Assembly: GCA_947643145.1 (NCBI GenBank)
Contig: CANRVD010000002.1
Location: forward strand, 72,360-131,361
Length of the DNA stretch: 59,002 bases
From: an uncultured bacterium
GTDB taxonomy: Bacteria > Bacillota > Clostridia > Lachnospirales > Lachnospiraceae
Direction of reading: 5' to 3'
Position 1 is the first letter of the stretch, and each line of letters opens with the position of its first letter. The notes beneath the pieces were generated by a model. It was not told where the DNA came from, searched no databases, and was given only the letters and a program-made list of their open reading frames with translations. The translations under genes were made by a program, and so were the position numbers. Below, piece after piece: positions 7,489 to 15,225 of the stretch.

Positions 7489-8619
7489 ATGAGAAATACG
7501 GTATTAATTGTTGACGATGCAGAACTAAATCGTGAAATTTTAGCAGAGATACTGGGTAATGAGTATAATATTATGCTGGCCGAGGACGGAAAAGTTGCCT
7601 TGCAAATCTTAGAGAGCAATCATGAGGATATTGCAGTATTGTTACTGGATTTAAATATGCCTGAGATTGATGGCTTCGATGTATTGAAAGAGATGCAGAG
7701 AAGAGATTTAATGAACAGAATTCCGGTACTTATTATCAGTGGAGAAACCTCCTTAAATGTGGAGAGAAAATGTTTTGAATATAATATTTCCGATTTTATC
7801 AGAAAACCTTTTGATAATACGCTTGTTAGAAGGAGGGTAAATAATATTGTAAAGTTGTTCCAGTATCAGAATGAACTTGAGGATACGGTATCAATGCAGA
7901 CAAAGGAATTGAGGGAGCAGTACCAGCTTCTAAAGAAGCAGGCGGAAAAGCTGCATAAGAGGAATACCGATATTATTGATATTTTGGGCACAGTAGTTGA
8001 ATACAGAGATTTTGAAAGCGGCGAGCATGTCATGAGGGTAAAGGGATTTACGAAAATTCTGGCACAGGAGATTCCAAAGGATTATCCTGAATATGGTCTG
8101 ACAGATGAGATAATAGAGGTTATTGTTTCGGCAAGCGCGACGCATGATATTGGAAAGATAGCAATACCTGATAATATTTTGTTAAAACCGGGAAGGCTGA
8201 CGGATGAGGAGTTTGCCTGTATGAAATCCCATACAACAAGAGGATCTGAAATTTTAAATAATATAAAATATATATGGGATGAGGAATACGCTCAGGTAAG
8301 TTATGACATATGCAGGCATCATCATGAGCGTTATGATGGAAAAGGATATCCGGATGGACTGGCAGGAGAAGATATTCCGATTGCAGCCCAGATTGTATCG
8401 ATAGCAGATGTATATGATGCCCTCGTTAGTGAGCGGGTATATAAGAAGGCTTTTAGCAAAGATGAAGCATTTCAGATGATTATAAATGGCAAGTGTGGAG
8501 TTTTCTCGCCAAAACTGCTGAAGTGTTTTAGCAGGGTGAAAAAAGAGTTTGAGGAGCTTGCAGACAGATACAGCACCAGTGGTAGTGCACAGCAGGTATA
8601 TGAAAATAACTGTGAATAG
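7489..8619 (+). CDS. Response regulator with HD-GYP output domain
   Basis: The protein has 376 residues. The receiver domain (1-125) has VDDAE, phospho-acceptor Asp54 in LLLDLNMP and Lys106 in RKPFD. A coiled linker (about 128-160) leads into an HD-GYP domain with H219-D220 (THDIGK), H278-H279-E280 and G286-Y287-P288 in ERYDGKGYPDGL. Such domains hydrolyse cyclic di-GMP or related dinucleotides. Phosphorylation through the upstream Hpt protein would gate activity. All HD-GYP metal-site residues checked are present, so activity is likely. The final codons NNCE-stop lie within a repeat (see 8607-8624). Confidence 0.9.
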   Translation: MRNTVLIVDDAELNREILAEILGNEYNIMLAEDGKVALQILESNHEDIAVLLLDLNMPEIDGFDVLKEMQRRDLMNRIPVLIISGETSLNVERKCFEYNISDFIRKPFDNTLVRRRVNNIVKLFQYQNELEDTVSMQTKELREQYQLLKKQAEKLHKRNTDIIDILGTVVEYRDFESGEHVMRVKGFTKILAQEIPKDYPEYGLTDEIIEVIVSASATHDIGKIAIPDNILLKPGRLTDEEFACMKSHTTRGSEILNNIKYIWDEEYAQVSYDICRHHHERYDGKGYPDGLAGEDIPIAAQIVSIADVYDALVSERVYKKAFSKDEAFQMIINGKCGVFSPKLLKCFSRVKKEFEELADRYSTSGSAQQVYENNCE

Positions 8620-8624
8620 TAGCT
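8607..8624. repeat. CTGTGAATAGTAG repeat supplying the stop codon
   Basis: TAACTGTGAATAGTAGCT overlaps the last codons and stop of the HD-GYP gene. Close relatives are at 6913-6926 (stop of coaBC), 6984-6996 and 3404-3421. An inverted relative is at 43369-43384. Confidence 0.45.
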
Positions 8625-8667
8625 AAATAAGTAACAAAATGGTGCATATTTTTGCAAAGAATTCCTC

Positions 8668-8696
8668 TTGTAAAAATAGGGAAATTGTATTAGAAT
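8668..8696 (+). promoter_or_regulatory. Promoter of the ferredoxin gene
   Basis: TTGTAA (8668-8673), a 17-bp spacer, and TAGAAT (8691-8696), 34 bp before the start codon. Confidence 0.6.
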
Positions 8697-8729
8697 GAGA
8701 ATATCACATAAAAAAGGAGGAACACTACT

Positions 8730-8900
8730 ATGGCATATGTAATTAGTGATGACTGCGTTAGCTGTGGAGCTTGCGCTGGTGGATGTCCAGCAGGTGCTAT
8801 CTCAGAAGGTGCTGAGCATTACGAGATTGATGCAGATACTTGCATCGATTGTGGCGCTTGTGCAGGAACTTGTCCTTCAGGTGCTATCTCACAGGGCTAA
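8730..8900 (+). CDS. 2[4Fe-4S] ferredoxin
   Basis: This 56-residue electron carrier has two clostridial cluster motifs: CVSCGACAGGCPAGAI near the N-terminus and CIDCGACAGTCPSGAI near the C-terminus, each CxxCxxCxxxCP. It passes low-potential electrons in fermentative metabolism (for example pyruvate:ferredoxin oxidoreductase or hydrogenase partners, not in this window). AAAGGAGG lies 9 bp before the ATG. It has its own promoter and a hairpin terminator, so it is probably a strongly expressed single gene. Confidence 0.96.
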   Translation: MAYVISDDCVSCGACAGGCPAGAISEGAEHYEIDADTCIDCGACAGTCPSGAISQG

Positions 8901-8924
8901 TGAGACGGTTCATTTGAAAAGATA

Positions 8925-8980
8925 GAGCTGCCGGGTCGGTTTTGGTAGATAATGCCTAATCGAATGCGGTAGCTTTTTTC
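8925..8980 (+). terminator. Terminator after the ferredoxin gene
   Basis: AGCTGCCG (8926-8933) pairs with CGGTAGCT (8967-8974), with one G:U pair, followed by a T run to 8979. Confidence 0.7.
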
Positions 8981-9010
8981 GGTGTAAAAAGAATGATTTA
9001 TATCGAAAAG

Positions 9011-9058
9011 TGTTATAATGTTATAAAAGCAGAATGTAGAGGTGAGTACAATCCACCT
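9011..9058 (+). promoter_or_regulatory. Extended -10 promoter and leader hairpin of the DUF1858 gene
   Basis: TGTTATAAT (9011-9019) is an extended -10 (TGn-TATAAT) without a good -35. In the short leader AGGTG (9040-9044) pairs with CACCT (9054-9058). TTACAGAAAGGGAGG follows as ribosome binding site, similar in layout to the panC leader. Confidence 0.5.
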
Positions 9059-9077
9059 TACAGAAAGGGAGGAAAAG

Positions 9078-9290
9078 ATGGCAGAAGTTAATAAAGAAAT
9101 GGTTATAGCAGATATGCTTCAGGTTGACCCAGGGATTGCACCAATTCTGATGGCATCTGGAATGCACTGTATTGGATGCCCGTCCGCACAGGGTGAAAGC
9201 CTGGAAGAAGCAGCGATTGTTCATGGACTGGATGCAAATGAGCTGGTAGCTACAGTAAACCAGTATCTTGCGAAAAAAGCAGAGGGTTAA
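9078..9290 (+). CDS. DUF1858 domain protein
   Basis: The 70-residue protein matches the DUF1858 family, a small redox-disulfide domain often fused to or found beside hybrid-cluster proteins. Visible features are VIADMLQVDPGIAPILMASGMHCIGCPSAQGESLEEAAIVHG with the CxxC pair. A role in thiol or metal redox chemistry is suggested by the family but unproven. The open frame begins at 9042, but ATG 9078 directly follows GGGAGGAAAAG and gives the normal family length. Confidence 0.85.
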   Translation: MAEVNKEMVIADMLQVDPGIAPILMASGMHCIGCPSAQGESLEEAAIVHGLDANELVATVNQYLAKKAEG

Positions 9291-9370
9291 AAAAGCAGAA
9301 TAATAATTTTATCTCAGGACTGTTCGAAGCCGAAATGTAAATTTACCTTTTGACACCTTAACCCTATATA

Positions 9371-9414
9371 ATAAAGAAGGTGGGGAATGCATTTGCATTC
9401 CCCCTTCTTTATAA
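9371..9414. terminator. Bidirectional terminator between DUF1858 and mecA
   Basis: ATAAAGAAGG-(t)-GGGGAATGC pairs with GCATTCCCC-CTTCTTTAT around the loop attt. The flanking A and T runs allow termination from both sides. The hairpin includes the mecA stop codon. Its 22-nt core recurs exactly at 17491-17512. Confidence 0.8.
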
Positions 9415-10245
9415 TGCCGCTAACTTTTCGATGGCATCTTTTGCCAAAATTTTTCTAAAATGTTCTTCTAAATAATACTGGTTAAAACCAGAGTTTTTCA
9501 CTAATGTACCATATTCGTGCAGAATATTGCAGATTTTTCCAAATTCTTCCGCTTCTCTGGCAGAACGATGCAAAACCAAATAATATGTGCCGGCACAGGT
9601 ATCTTTATACAATGTATTTTCCCCATGATAAATCGTATGGATATGGCAGGCGAGCCTGGTTACTGTCTCTAAAGAAGTAAAGGCGAAAATAATAACAATA
9701 TCCCGTGTATTCTGCATTTTTTGCTCTTTTGGGCGTGGTTCCATACCCAGAGCTTCAGGCAGAGAGATAAAATCAGGCTCTTCTATAGCTTTGGCGGTTT
9801 GTGGGGCATCTAAAAGATTAGAATCATGCTCCGGAAATCTCCAGACAGCATCATTATCTATATCATTATTTCGTGTATCAAATGAAAGAAAATCATCGTC
9901 CTCCTCGTATGAATCATAATCCTCATAAAAGTAATCATCTTCGTCTGACCAGTCCTGTTCCTCGGTAAAGCAGGAAAATCTGGTATCCAGTTCATCCGGC
10001 TCCTCGACCTTTGTGATAATCAGGACAAGTGCTTCAGGAAACAATGGGATTGCTTCAATCATAAGTGGAATATCGTCAACATCAAAGCCAAGTTCATAGG
10101 AAGCCTGCTCCATCATATCGCGAAATAATGCTTTTGCCTTGGCCGTACCATATGCCAGTTCGCTGATGCCTATTTCACGGTCTTTTAAATCCTTTTGGTT
10201 TAAGGTACAACGTATCTGTTTCTCATTGATTTTTTCGATTCGCAT
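9409..10245 (-). CDS. mecA: Adaptor protein MecA
   Basis: MecA brings substrate proteins to the ClpC/ClpP protease and in Bacillus restrains competence. The 278-residue protein begins MRIEKINEKQIRCTLNQKDL and has ELAYGTAKAKALFRDMMEQA, the conserved N-terminal substrate-binding domain. A very acidic linker (about residues 90-130, rich in Asp, Glu and Tyr) leads to a C-terminal ClpC-binding domain (from about 175). The frame opens at 10281, but ATG 10245 follows GGGAAGTGAG and gives the MecA start. ClpC and competence targets are not in the window. Confidence 0.88.
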   Translation of the reverse strand: MRIEKINEKQIRCTLNQKDLKDREIGISELAYGTAKAKALFRDMMEQASYELGFDVDDIPLMIEAIPLFPEALVLIITKVEEPDELDTRFSCFTEEQDWSDEDDYFYEDYDSYEEDDDFLSFDTRNNDIDNDAVWRFPEHDSNLLDAPQTAKAIEEPDFISLPEALGMEPRPKEQKMQNTRDIVIIFAFTSLETVTRLACHIHTIYHGENTLYKDTCAGTYYLVLHRSAREAEEFGKICNILHEYGTLVKNSGFNQYYLEEHFRKILAKDAIEKLAAL

Positions 10246-10315
10246 AGGCTCACTTCCCTTCTTATCACTTCTCGCGTACATAACTTATTTTACAGTCTGA
10301 TATCGAGATTTTTAC

Positions 10316-10477
10316 TATTACTTCGGAAGTGAAATATCACAATTTTTACTCGTCTGAATTTCCGGTTATACTCTGTCAAAAGCCTCGATGCAGCGCCACT
10401 ACACCTGCGTTTTTGGCAGAACTATCCGAAAATTTATACTTCGCAAAATCTTGCGATGTTTCACTTCCGAAGTAATA
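10316..10477. repeat. ATTACTTCGG-ended palindromic element, copy 1
   Basis: The left end at 10316-10338 and right end at 10455-10477 are near-perfect 23-bp inverted repeats beginning TATTACTTCGGAAGTGAAA. The interior of about 115 bp is non-coding. Relatives with ATTACTYC ends lie at 31908-31975, 31977-32047 and 57000-57054. The form suggests a miniature transposable or REP-like element. No target duplication was established. Confidence 0.6.
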
Positions 10478-10478
10478 T

Positions 10479-10990
10479 ATAATAGAAAAGTTTTAACTTA
10501 AAAAGATAGTCTTAGAAAGCAATAACTTTTTCTATTATGTAAAATTATAATTTAATAAGAATTATAAGTCAATGTTAAGTGTAGCCTGAAAAAGTCACAA
10601 TATTATAATTTGTTAAATTTGAAAAATAAATACTAGCAGAATATGTGATTTTTGTTAAGAATTCTAAAATGTGTGGTAATTGTGAGAAAATGAAAGACTA
10701 TCGCCGTTTTTTTCACAAAAAATAAATTATTTTTCAAACACTTTCCCAATGGTTTTTTACCCTCTGCCTGCCATATAATACCATCAGCGATACGAATCCC
10801 TGCTTTGAAAGGAGGTGAATATGAGATTCAGACACTGCGGAACTTATTTTATCATATGAAATTTCGATATAGATGTTCCTTCTTACTCACGTATATTGGA
10901 TTCGTAACTCGCGTTTATCTTGCTGGAAAAGGTGGGCAAGGCGTATCACAAACTGTACCGAATGAAAGCTGTTGTATGGGAGGAAGGAAA
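10479..10990. other. Gene-free AT-rich stretch before the small unknown gene
   Basis: ATAATAGAAAAGTT (10479-10492) pairs with AACTTTTTCTATTAT (10524-10538), a long weak hairpin. A TATAAT at 10774-10779 may be a -10. GATACGAATCC (10790-10800) faces GGATTCGTAAC about 90 bp later. Between them AAAGGAGGTGAAT precedes a 12-codon frame (10821-10859, MRFRHCGTYFII). This could be a leader peptide, but nothing proves it. No other gene was recognised. Confidence 0.35.
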
Positions 10991-11224
10991 ATGGAGCAAA
11001 AATCAGGTAAATTAAAGGATGAGATGTATGAATGGCTTTTATCAGAGATGCAGGCTGCACAGGCAGCAGGAGTCCCTGTGGCGGTGGATGGGAAAGAATA
11101 TTCCTTACATGAAGCAGATAAGTTAAAAATGGTCATGGAAAACCACTACTACATGAAAAGCTACATGGGTGATGAATCCGGTAAAATTGTACGAATTGAT
11201 TTTGACCATATTAAAGATGTCTGA
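10991..11224 (+). CDS. Small conserved-looking protein of unknown function
   Basis: The 77-residue protein starts MEQKSGKLKDEMYEWLLSEM and has a charged, soluble composition without membrane segments or known motifs. It contains GVPVAVDGKEYSLHEADKLKMVMENHYYMKSY. ATG 10991 is preferred because GGGAGGAAGGAAA precedes it. The frame is open back to 10805, but the upstream residues look unlike protein. I do not recognise the family. Confidence 0.6.
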   Translation: MEQKSGKLKDEMYEWLLSEMQAAQAAGVPVAVDGKEYSLHEADKLKMVMENHYYMKSYMGDESGKIVRIDFDHIKDV

Positions 11225-11300
11225 CAAATTTTTTGTTGCTGTAAACAAGTTAAATGCACGTTACTGCAAAAGGCAGGTTTATCTGCAATACTCCTTAAAA

Positions 11301-11332
11301 AATGAGGGGAATCCGGCCCGGTTCCCCTCGTT
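11301..11332. terminator. GC-rich hairpin, possible terminator
   Basis: AATGAGGGGAA (11301-11311) pairs with TTCCCCTCGTT (11322-11332). A T run follows only on the minus strand (the A run at 11296-11302), where no gene needs terminating. On the plus strand it may still end the small gene or protect its 3' end. Confidence 0.35.
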
Positions 11333-11407
11333 ATGGAAAGACAGTTATTGGGATATGGTTTACTTTAAGTTAAATGTGAGGATTTTTGACAGATTTTTCG
11401 CTATTAT

Positions 11408-11436
11408 TTGCTCCTTACAAAGAAAAGTGATATACT
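11408..11436 (+). promoter_or_regulatory. Promoter of the GH18 gene
   Basis: TTGCTC (11408-11413), a 17-bp spacer, and TATACT (11431-11436), 42 bp before the start codon. Confidence 0.6.
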
Positions 11437-11478
11437 ATAGCAAATGTTGATATCTCAAAGGAAGTTGGGGGCGGATTT

Positions 11479-13179
11479 ATGACTAGAAATAAAAGGATTA
11501 TTTTACTGGCAGGTATCTGTGTAGTAGTGCTTGGTACTATTATTGGAATATTGCTTTATCGGAAGTTTGCACCAAATAAGGAGCATATGGAGCTGACGAA
11601 GTATTTTCAGATGGATAAAAACGGGGTAAAGCTGATTTTAGGTGATGAGATTTCTGAAGCTGATGTATTGTATCAGGACAGGCAGGTATATGTGGATATA
11701 AATACTGTAAAGGAGCGCCTGAACAAGCGTTTTTACTGGGATGCAAATGAAAATGTACTGCTGTATACAACACCTAATGCTGTGATTTCAGCAGAACCGG
11801 GAAGCAAGGATTGTTTTAAAAATAATAGCAGAAGTAGTAAAGAGTATGAAATTGTACGTGTGGATGCAGAAAAAGTGTATGTAGCATTAGATTATGTGAA
11901 AGAGTATACTGCCTTGGAGTATAAGGTCTATAATAAGCCGACACGTGTTGTGATATCAAATGAATATGGAATCAAAAGGGATTACAGTAAGACAGATTCT
12001 GACTGTGCCCTGCGCTATAAACCGAATATCAAAAGTGAGATACTGGCGGATTTAGAGGAAGAAGCCGTGCTCCGGGTGTTAGAGCAGGAAAATAAAGAAA
12101 CAGGCTTTTGTAAGGTAATGGACAAGTCTGGTATTATTGGCTATGTCAAGGCAAAAGATTTGGATGATGTTTATCAGGAAGAGATAAAGACAGACTTTAA
12201 GGAAGAAGAATACACGCATATTTTAAATAAAAAGAAGGTAAATCTGGTTTGGCATCAGGTTACGAACGAGTCAGCAAACGGTGGGCTGCTGACGCTCCTT
12301 TCCAATACAAAAGGAGTCAATGTGGTAAGCCCGACCTGGTTTGGAACATCAGATAACAATGGAAATATTGATTCCTTGGCGAGTGATACGTATGTGACAC
12401 AGGCACACCAGCAGGGAGTGGAAGTGTGGGCTTTGTGTAATGATTTCAGTCCTAATATGAAAATAGGCAAAGTATTAGGTTATACCAGCAGAAGGCAGAA
12501 GCTGGCAAAAAACCTTATAGCAGAGGCAATCCGTTACAGCCTTGATGGGATTAATATTGATTTCGAAAATGTAAAGAAAGATTCTGGAGAAGATTTTATA
12601 CAGTTTATACGTGAACTGGGTATTATGTGCAGGAATAATGGTATTGTATTATCCATTGATAATTATCCGGTTCGGGAATATAACCAGTATTACAACAGAG
12701 AGGAGCAGGCAGAAGTAGCAGACTATGTTATTACAATGGCATATGATGAGTATTATGCCGGCTCAGAAGAGGCAGGCCCGGTTTCTTCTATTACTTATGT
12801 TAAGGATTCAACAGAGAAGGTATTGGAACAGGTTCCGGCAGAACAGGCAATTATAGCGTTGCCATTTTATTCCAGACTTTGGAAAGAGAAGACGGAGAAT
12901 GGAAAAGTGGATTTATCGTCGGAAGCTTGTTCTATGGGGTATGCGCAGGAAATTTTACAGGATTCCAGGGCTAAAGCAATTTGGGATGATGTAACAGGGA
13001 TGAATTATTTGGAGTATACTAGTGGCAAAGTATTGCATAAAATGTGGATTGAGGATATAAATTCCCTGCAGGTAAAGATGGAAGAGGTAGCAAAGCATGA
13101 GACAGCAGGTGTTGCATTTTGGAAACTTGGTTTGGAAAATAGAAATGTATGGGATATGATTTGGAAATACAATAAGTAA
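11479..13179 (+). CDS. Membrane-anchored GH18 family glycoside hydrolase
   Basis: The protein has 566 residues. A signal anchor (about 7-27, IILLAGICVVVLGTIIGILL) places the rest outside the membrane. Residues 40-160 resemble a copper-amine-oxidase-type stalk domain. Residues about 175-230 look like a bacterial SH3 domain (CALRYKPNIKSEIL). The C-terminal barrel is GH18 with DGINIDFE and catalytic Glu363. GH18 enzymes cleave N-acetylglucosamine-containing glycans such as chitin or peptidoglycan. SleL/YaaH-type spore cortex enzymes are relatives. The next gene is a peptidoglycan amidase, which favours a cell-wall or spore substrate. The exact substrate is inferred. Confidence 0.85.
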   Translation: MTRNKRIILLAGICVVVLGTIIGILLYRKFAPNKEHMELTKYFQMDKNGVKLILGDEISEADVLYQDRQVYVDINTVKERLNKRFYWDANENVLLYTTPNAVISAEPGSKDCFKNNSRSSKEYEIVRVDAEKVYVALDYVKEYTALEYKVYNKPTRVVISNEYGIKRDYSKTDSDCALRYKPNIKSEILADLEEEAVLRVLEQENKETGFCKVMDKSGIIGYVKAKDLDDVYQEEIKTDFKEEEYTHILNKKKVNLVWHQVTNESANGGLLTLLSNTKGVNVVSPTWFGTSDNNGNIDSLASDTYVTQAHQQGVEVWALCNDFSPNMKIGKVLGYTSRRQKLAKNLIAEAIRYSLDGINIDFENVKKDSGEDFIQFIRELGIMCRNNGIVLSIDNYPVREYNQYYNREEQAEVADYVITMAYDEYYAGSEEAGPVSSITYVKDSTEKVLEQVPAEQAIIALPFYSRLWKEKTENGKVDLSSEACSMGYAQEILQDSRAKAIWDDVTGMNYLEYTSGKVLHKMWIEDINSLQVKMEEVAKHETAGVAFWKLGLENRNVWDMIWKYNK

Positions 13180-13262
13180 GGCATGGCCTAAGGTATGTTC
13201 CAGAATAGAAAGGCATAAGATAGAGTAAGAACAACTGTGGAAATGGAATCAGGGTTTATCTT

Positions 13263-13979
13263 ATGAATTTCTGGGAAAAATTTAAACAAAGAAAATCAGT
13301 AATTTTAGTTGTTGGAGTATTATCCTGCCTTAGTTTACTGGGGATTTTTGTTCAGATGAAGGAAGTAAGGCAGACAGCAGGAGGCGGCAAACAGCCGGTA
13401 ATTGTTGTTGACCCCGGGCATGGTGGAATTGACCCAGGAAAGGTAGGAGTAAATGGTTCTTATGAAAAGGATATTAACCTTGCCATAGCAGGATATCTGA
13501 AGGAAGCATTAGAAAAGAAAAAGTGTAAGGTTATTATGACAAGGGAATCCGATACAGGGTTATATCAGGAGACCGATTCCAATAAAAAGATAGCAGATTT
13601 GCGAAAAAGAACAGAGTTGATGAACCAAGAGGATGTAGATTTAATTGTCAGCATTCATCAAAATAGTTTTTCAGGAGAAAGCTCCAAAGGAGCTCAGGTT
13701 TTTTACCATACGGGTTCTAAAGAGGGAGAAACATTTGCCAAAATATTGCAGTCACAGTTAATTAGCAGTCTGGATGCTTCCAATCACCGTCAGGCAAAGG
13801 GAAATACCGATTATTATTTGCTGAAAAACACTACAAAGACGGCGGTAATTGTGGAATGTGGATTTTTGTCGAATAGTGAGGAAGCAGGAAAACTATGTGA
13901 TAAGACGTACCAGCGTCAGGTGGCGTGGGCGATTGCCCAGGGAGTGATGGAGTATCTGTCAACATTATCAGTATACTAG
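13263..13979 (+). CDS. cwlD: N-acetylmuramoyl-L-alanine amidase (Amidase_3, CwlD-like)
   Basis: The 238-residue protein has an N-terminal signal anchor (about 12-31) and an Amidase_3 zinc hydrolase domain. Zinc ligands and catalytic residues are visible: His53 in VDPGHGG, Glu68 in SYEKDINLA, His132 in SIHQNS and Glu198 in VIVECGFLSN. The enzyme cuts the amide between muramic acid and L-alanine. CwlD of Bacillus (about 237 residues, same layout) helps make muramic-lactam in the spore cortex. Length and other sporulation genes nearby favour CwlD, but a vegetative amidase is possible. Confidence 0.8.
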   Translation: MNFWEKFKQRKSVILVVGVLSCLSLLGIFVQMKEVRQTAGGGKQPVIVVDPGHGGIDPGKVGVNGSYEKDINLAIAGYLKEALEKKKCKVIMTRESDTGLYQETDSNKKIADLRKRTELMNQEDVDLIVSIHQNSFSGESSKGAQVFYHTGSKEGETFAKILQSQLISSLDASNHRQAKGNTDYYLLKNTTKTAVIVECGFLSNSEEAGKLCDKTYQRQVAWAIAQGVMEYLSTLSVY

Positions 13980-14010
13980 TTAAGCAAGTCAAACTGCCAA
14001 TTACTTAATA

Positions 14011-14082
14011 TTCGTTGTACTAGTACACCGATTAAAAATATCCTACGCCAAACTAACCAAAACTTATTTTTCGTTGTACTAG
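14011..14082. repeat. Direct repeat pair TTCGTTGTACTAG
   Basis: The 13-mer occurs at 14011-14023 and 14070-14082, 59 bp apart, in the gap between cwlD and the tsaC gene. A further TACTAG lies at the cwlD stop. Function unknown. Confidence 0.4.
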
Positions 14083-14103
14083 ATGTTGACTGGAAGAACG
14101 AGA

Positions 14104-14129
14104 GTTACGGTGACGCAGTAAGCAGTAAC
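14104..14129. repeat. GTTACTG/CAGTAAC repeat, degenerate copy
   Basis: GTTACGG (14104-14110) faces CAGTAAC (14123-14129) around tgacgcagtaag, 24 bp before the tsaC-type start codon. It is related to the copies at 98-124 and 19502-19532. Confidence 0.4.
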
Positions 14130-14153
14130 GGAAGAGACAAACAGGAGGCAGTA

Positions 14154-15209
14154 ATGGAAACGATAATACAAAAGGTAAATCCAGAGTTTTTTGAAGATGA
14201 GGAGTTAAAAAAGGGGTGTGGGATTTTGCAGTCGGGCGGTCTGGTTGCGTTTCCTACAGAGACAGTGTATGGTTTAGGAGGAGATGCACTCTCACCAGAA
14301 GCTGCCCATAGGATATATGCTGCAAAAGGAAGGCCATCTGACAATCCTTTAATTGTCCATGTGGCAGATATAGATGGGGTATGTGATGTAGCCAGAAATA
14401 TCAGTCAGGAAGCATGGGCTTTGGCAAAGGCTTTTTGGCCGGGACCATTGACTATGATTTTTGATAAGCAGGAAAAGGTACCGCTTTCGACAACAGGCGG
14501 GCTGGAAACCGTTGCAGTAAGAATGCCGGTTCATCCTGTGGCGGCAGCGCTGATTCGGTGTTCCGGTATATACATTGCTGCACCGAGTGCAAATATCTCA
14601 GGACGTCCAAGCCCTACAAAGGCGGAGCACGTTATTGAGGACTTGAATGGCAGGATTGAAATGATTTTGGATGGTGGTCAGGTGGGAATTGGGATTGAAT
14701 CTACCATTTTGGATATGACGGATAAAATACCAGTGATTCTGCGTCCAGGCTACATTACAAAAGAAATGTTAGAAGAGGTTATTGGAGAAGTAAAGATTGA
14801 CCCGGCAGTTACTATAGAGGAATTTGACAGAAGCATTGTAGCGAAGGCACCGGGAATGAAATACCGCCATTATGCTCCAAAAGGCAGGCTGACCATTGTG
14901 GAAGGAAGGCCTGAAAAAGTGGTAGAGCGGATTAATGCATTAGTTCATGAGAAAGAAGAAGAACACAAAAAGGTGGCTGTCATTGCAGCAGAAGAGTCAA
15001 AGGCAGATTACCGGTGCAGAGAGGTATACAGCATTGGTTCCCGGAAAACAGAAGGTTCCATTGCAGCAGGATTATATGATATACTACGAAAAATGGATGA
15101 TATTGGAGCCGAGTATATTTTTGCAGAAAGTTTTGCAGAAGACGGGATGGGACAGGCTATTATGAACCGGATGTTAAAGGCGGCAGGTTACCATCGTATC
15201 AGAGCATAG
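14154..15209 (+). CDS. tsaC: L-threonylcarbamoyladenylate synthase, Sua5 type
   Basis: The enzyme makes threonylcarbamoyl-AMP from threonine, bicarbonate and ATP, the first step of the t6A37 modification of ANN-decoding tRNAs. The 351-residue protein has a YrdC domain (about 12-205) with GGLVAFPTETVYGLGGDA, KGRPSDNPLIVHV and APSANISGRPSPT, then a Sua5 C-terminal domain reached through APGMKYRHYAPKG. It is followed after 16 bp by a LMW-phosphatase-like gene and then rpiB, the same order as ywlC-ywlE-ywlF in Bacillus. GGAGGCAGTA precedes the ATG. Confidence 0.95.
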   Translation: METIIQKVNPEFFEDEELKKGCGILQSGGLVAFPTETVYGLGGDALSPEAAHRIYAAKGRPSDNPLIVHVADIDGVCDVARNISQEAWALAKAFWPGPLTMIFDKQEKVPLSTTGGLETVAVRMPVHPVAAALIRCSGIYIAAPSANISGRPSPTKAEHVIEDLNGRIEMILDGGQVGIGIESTILDMTDKIPVILRPGYITKEMLEEVIGEVKIDPAVTIEEFDRSIVAKAPGMKYRHYAPKGRLTIVEGRPEKVVERINALVHEKEEEHKKVAVIAAEESKADYRCREVYSIGSRKTEGSIAAGLYDILRKMDDIGAEYIFAESFAEDGMGQAIMNRMLKAAGYHRIRA

Positions 15210-15225
15210 AAAGGTACTTAAATTT

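Noticed and set aside
9340-9375. TTGACA followed by TATAAT as a promoter
   Set aside because: The spacing is only about 11 bp and no gene starts downstream on that strand.
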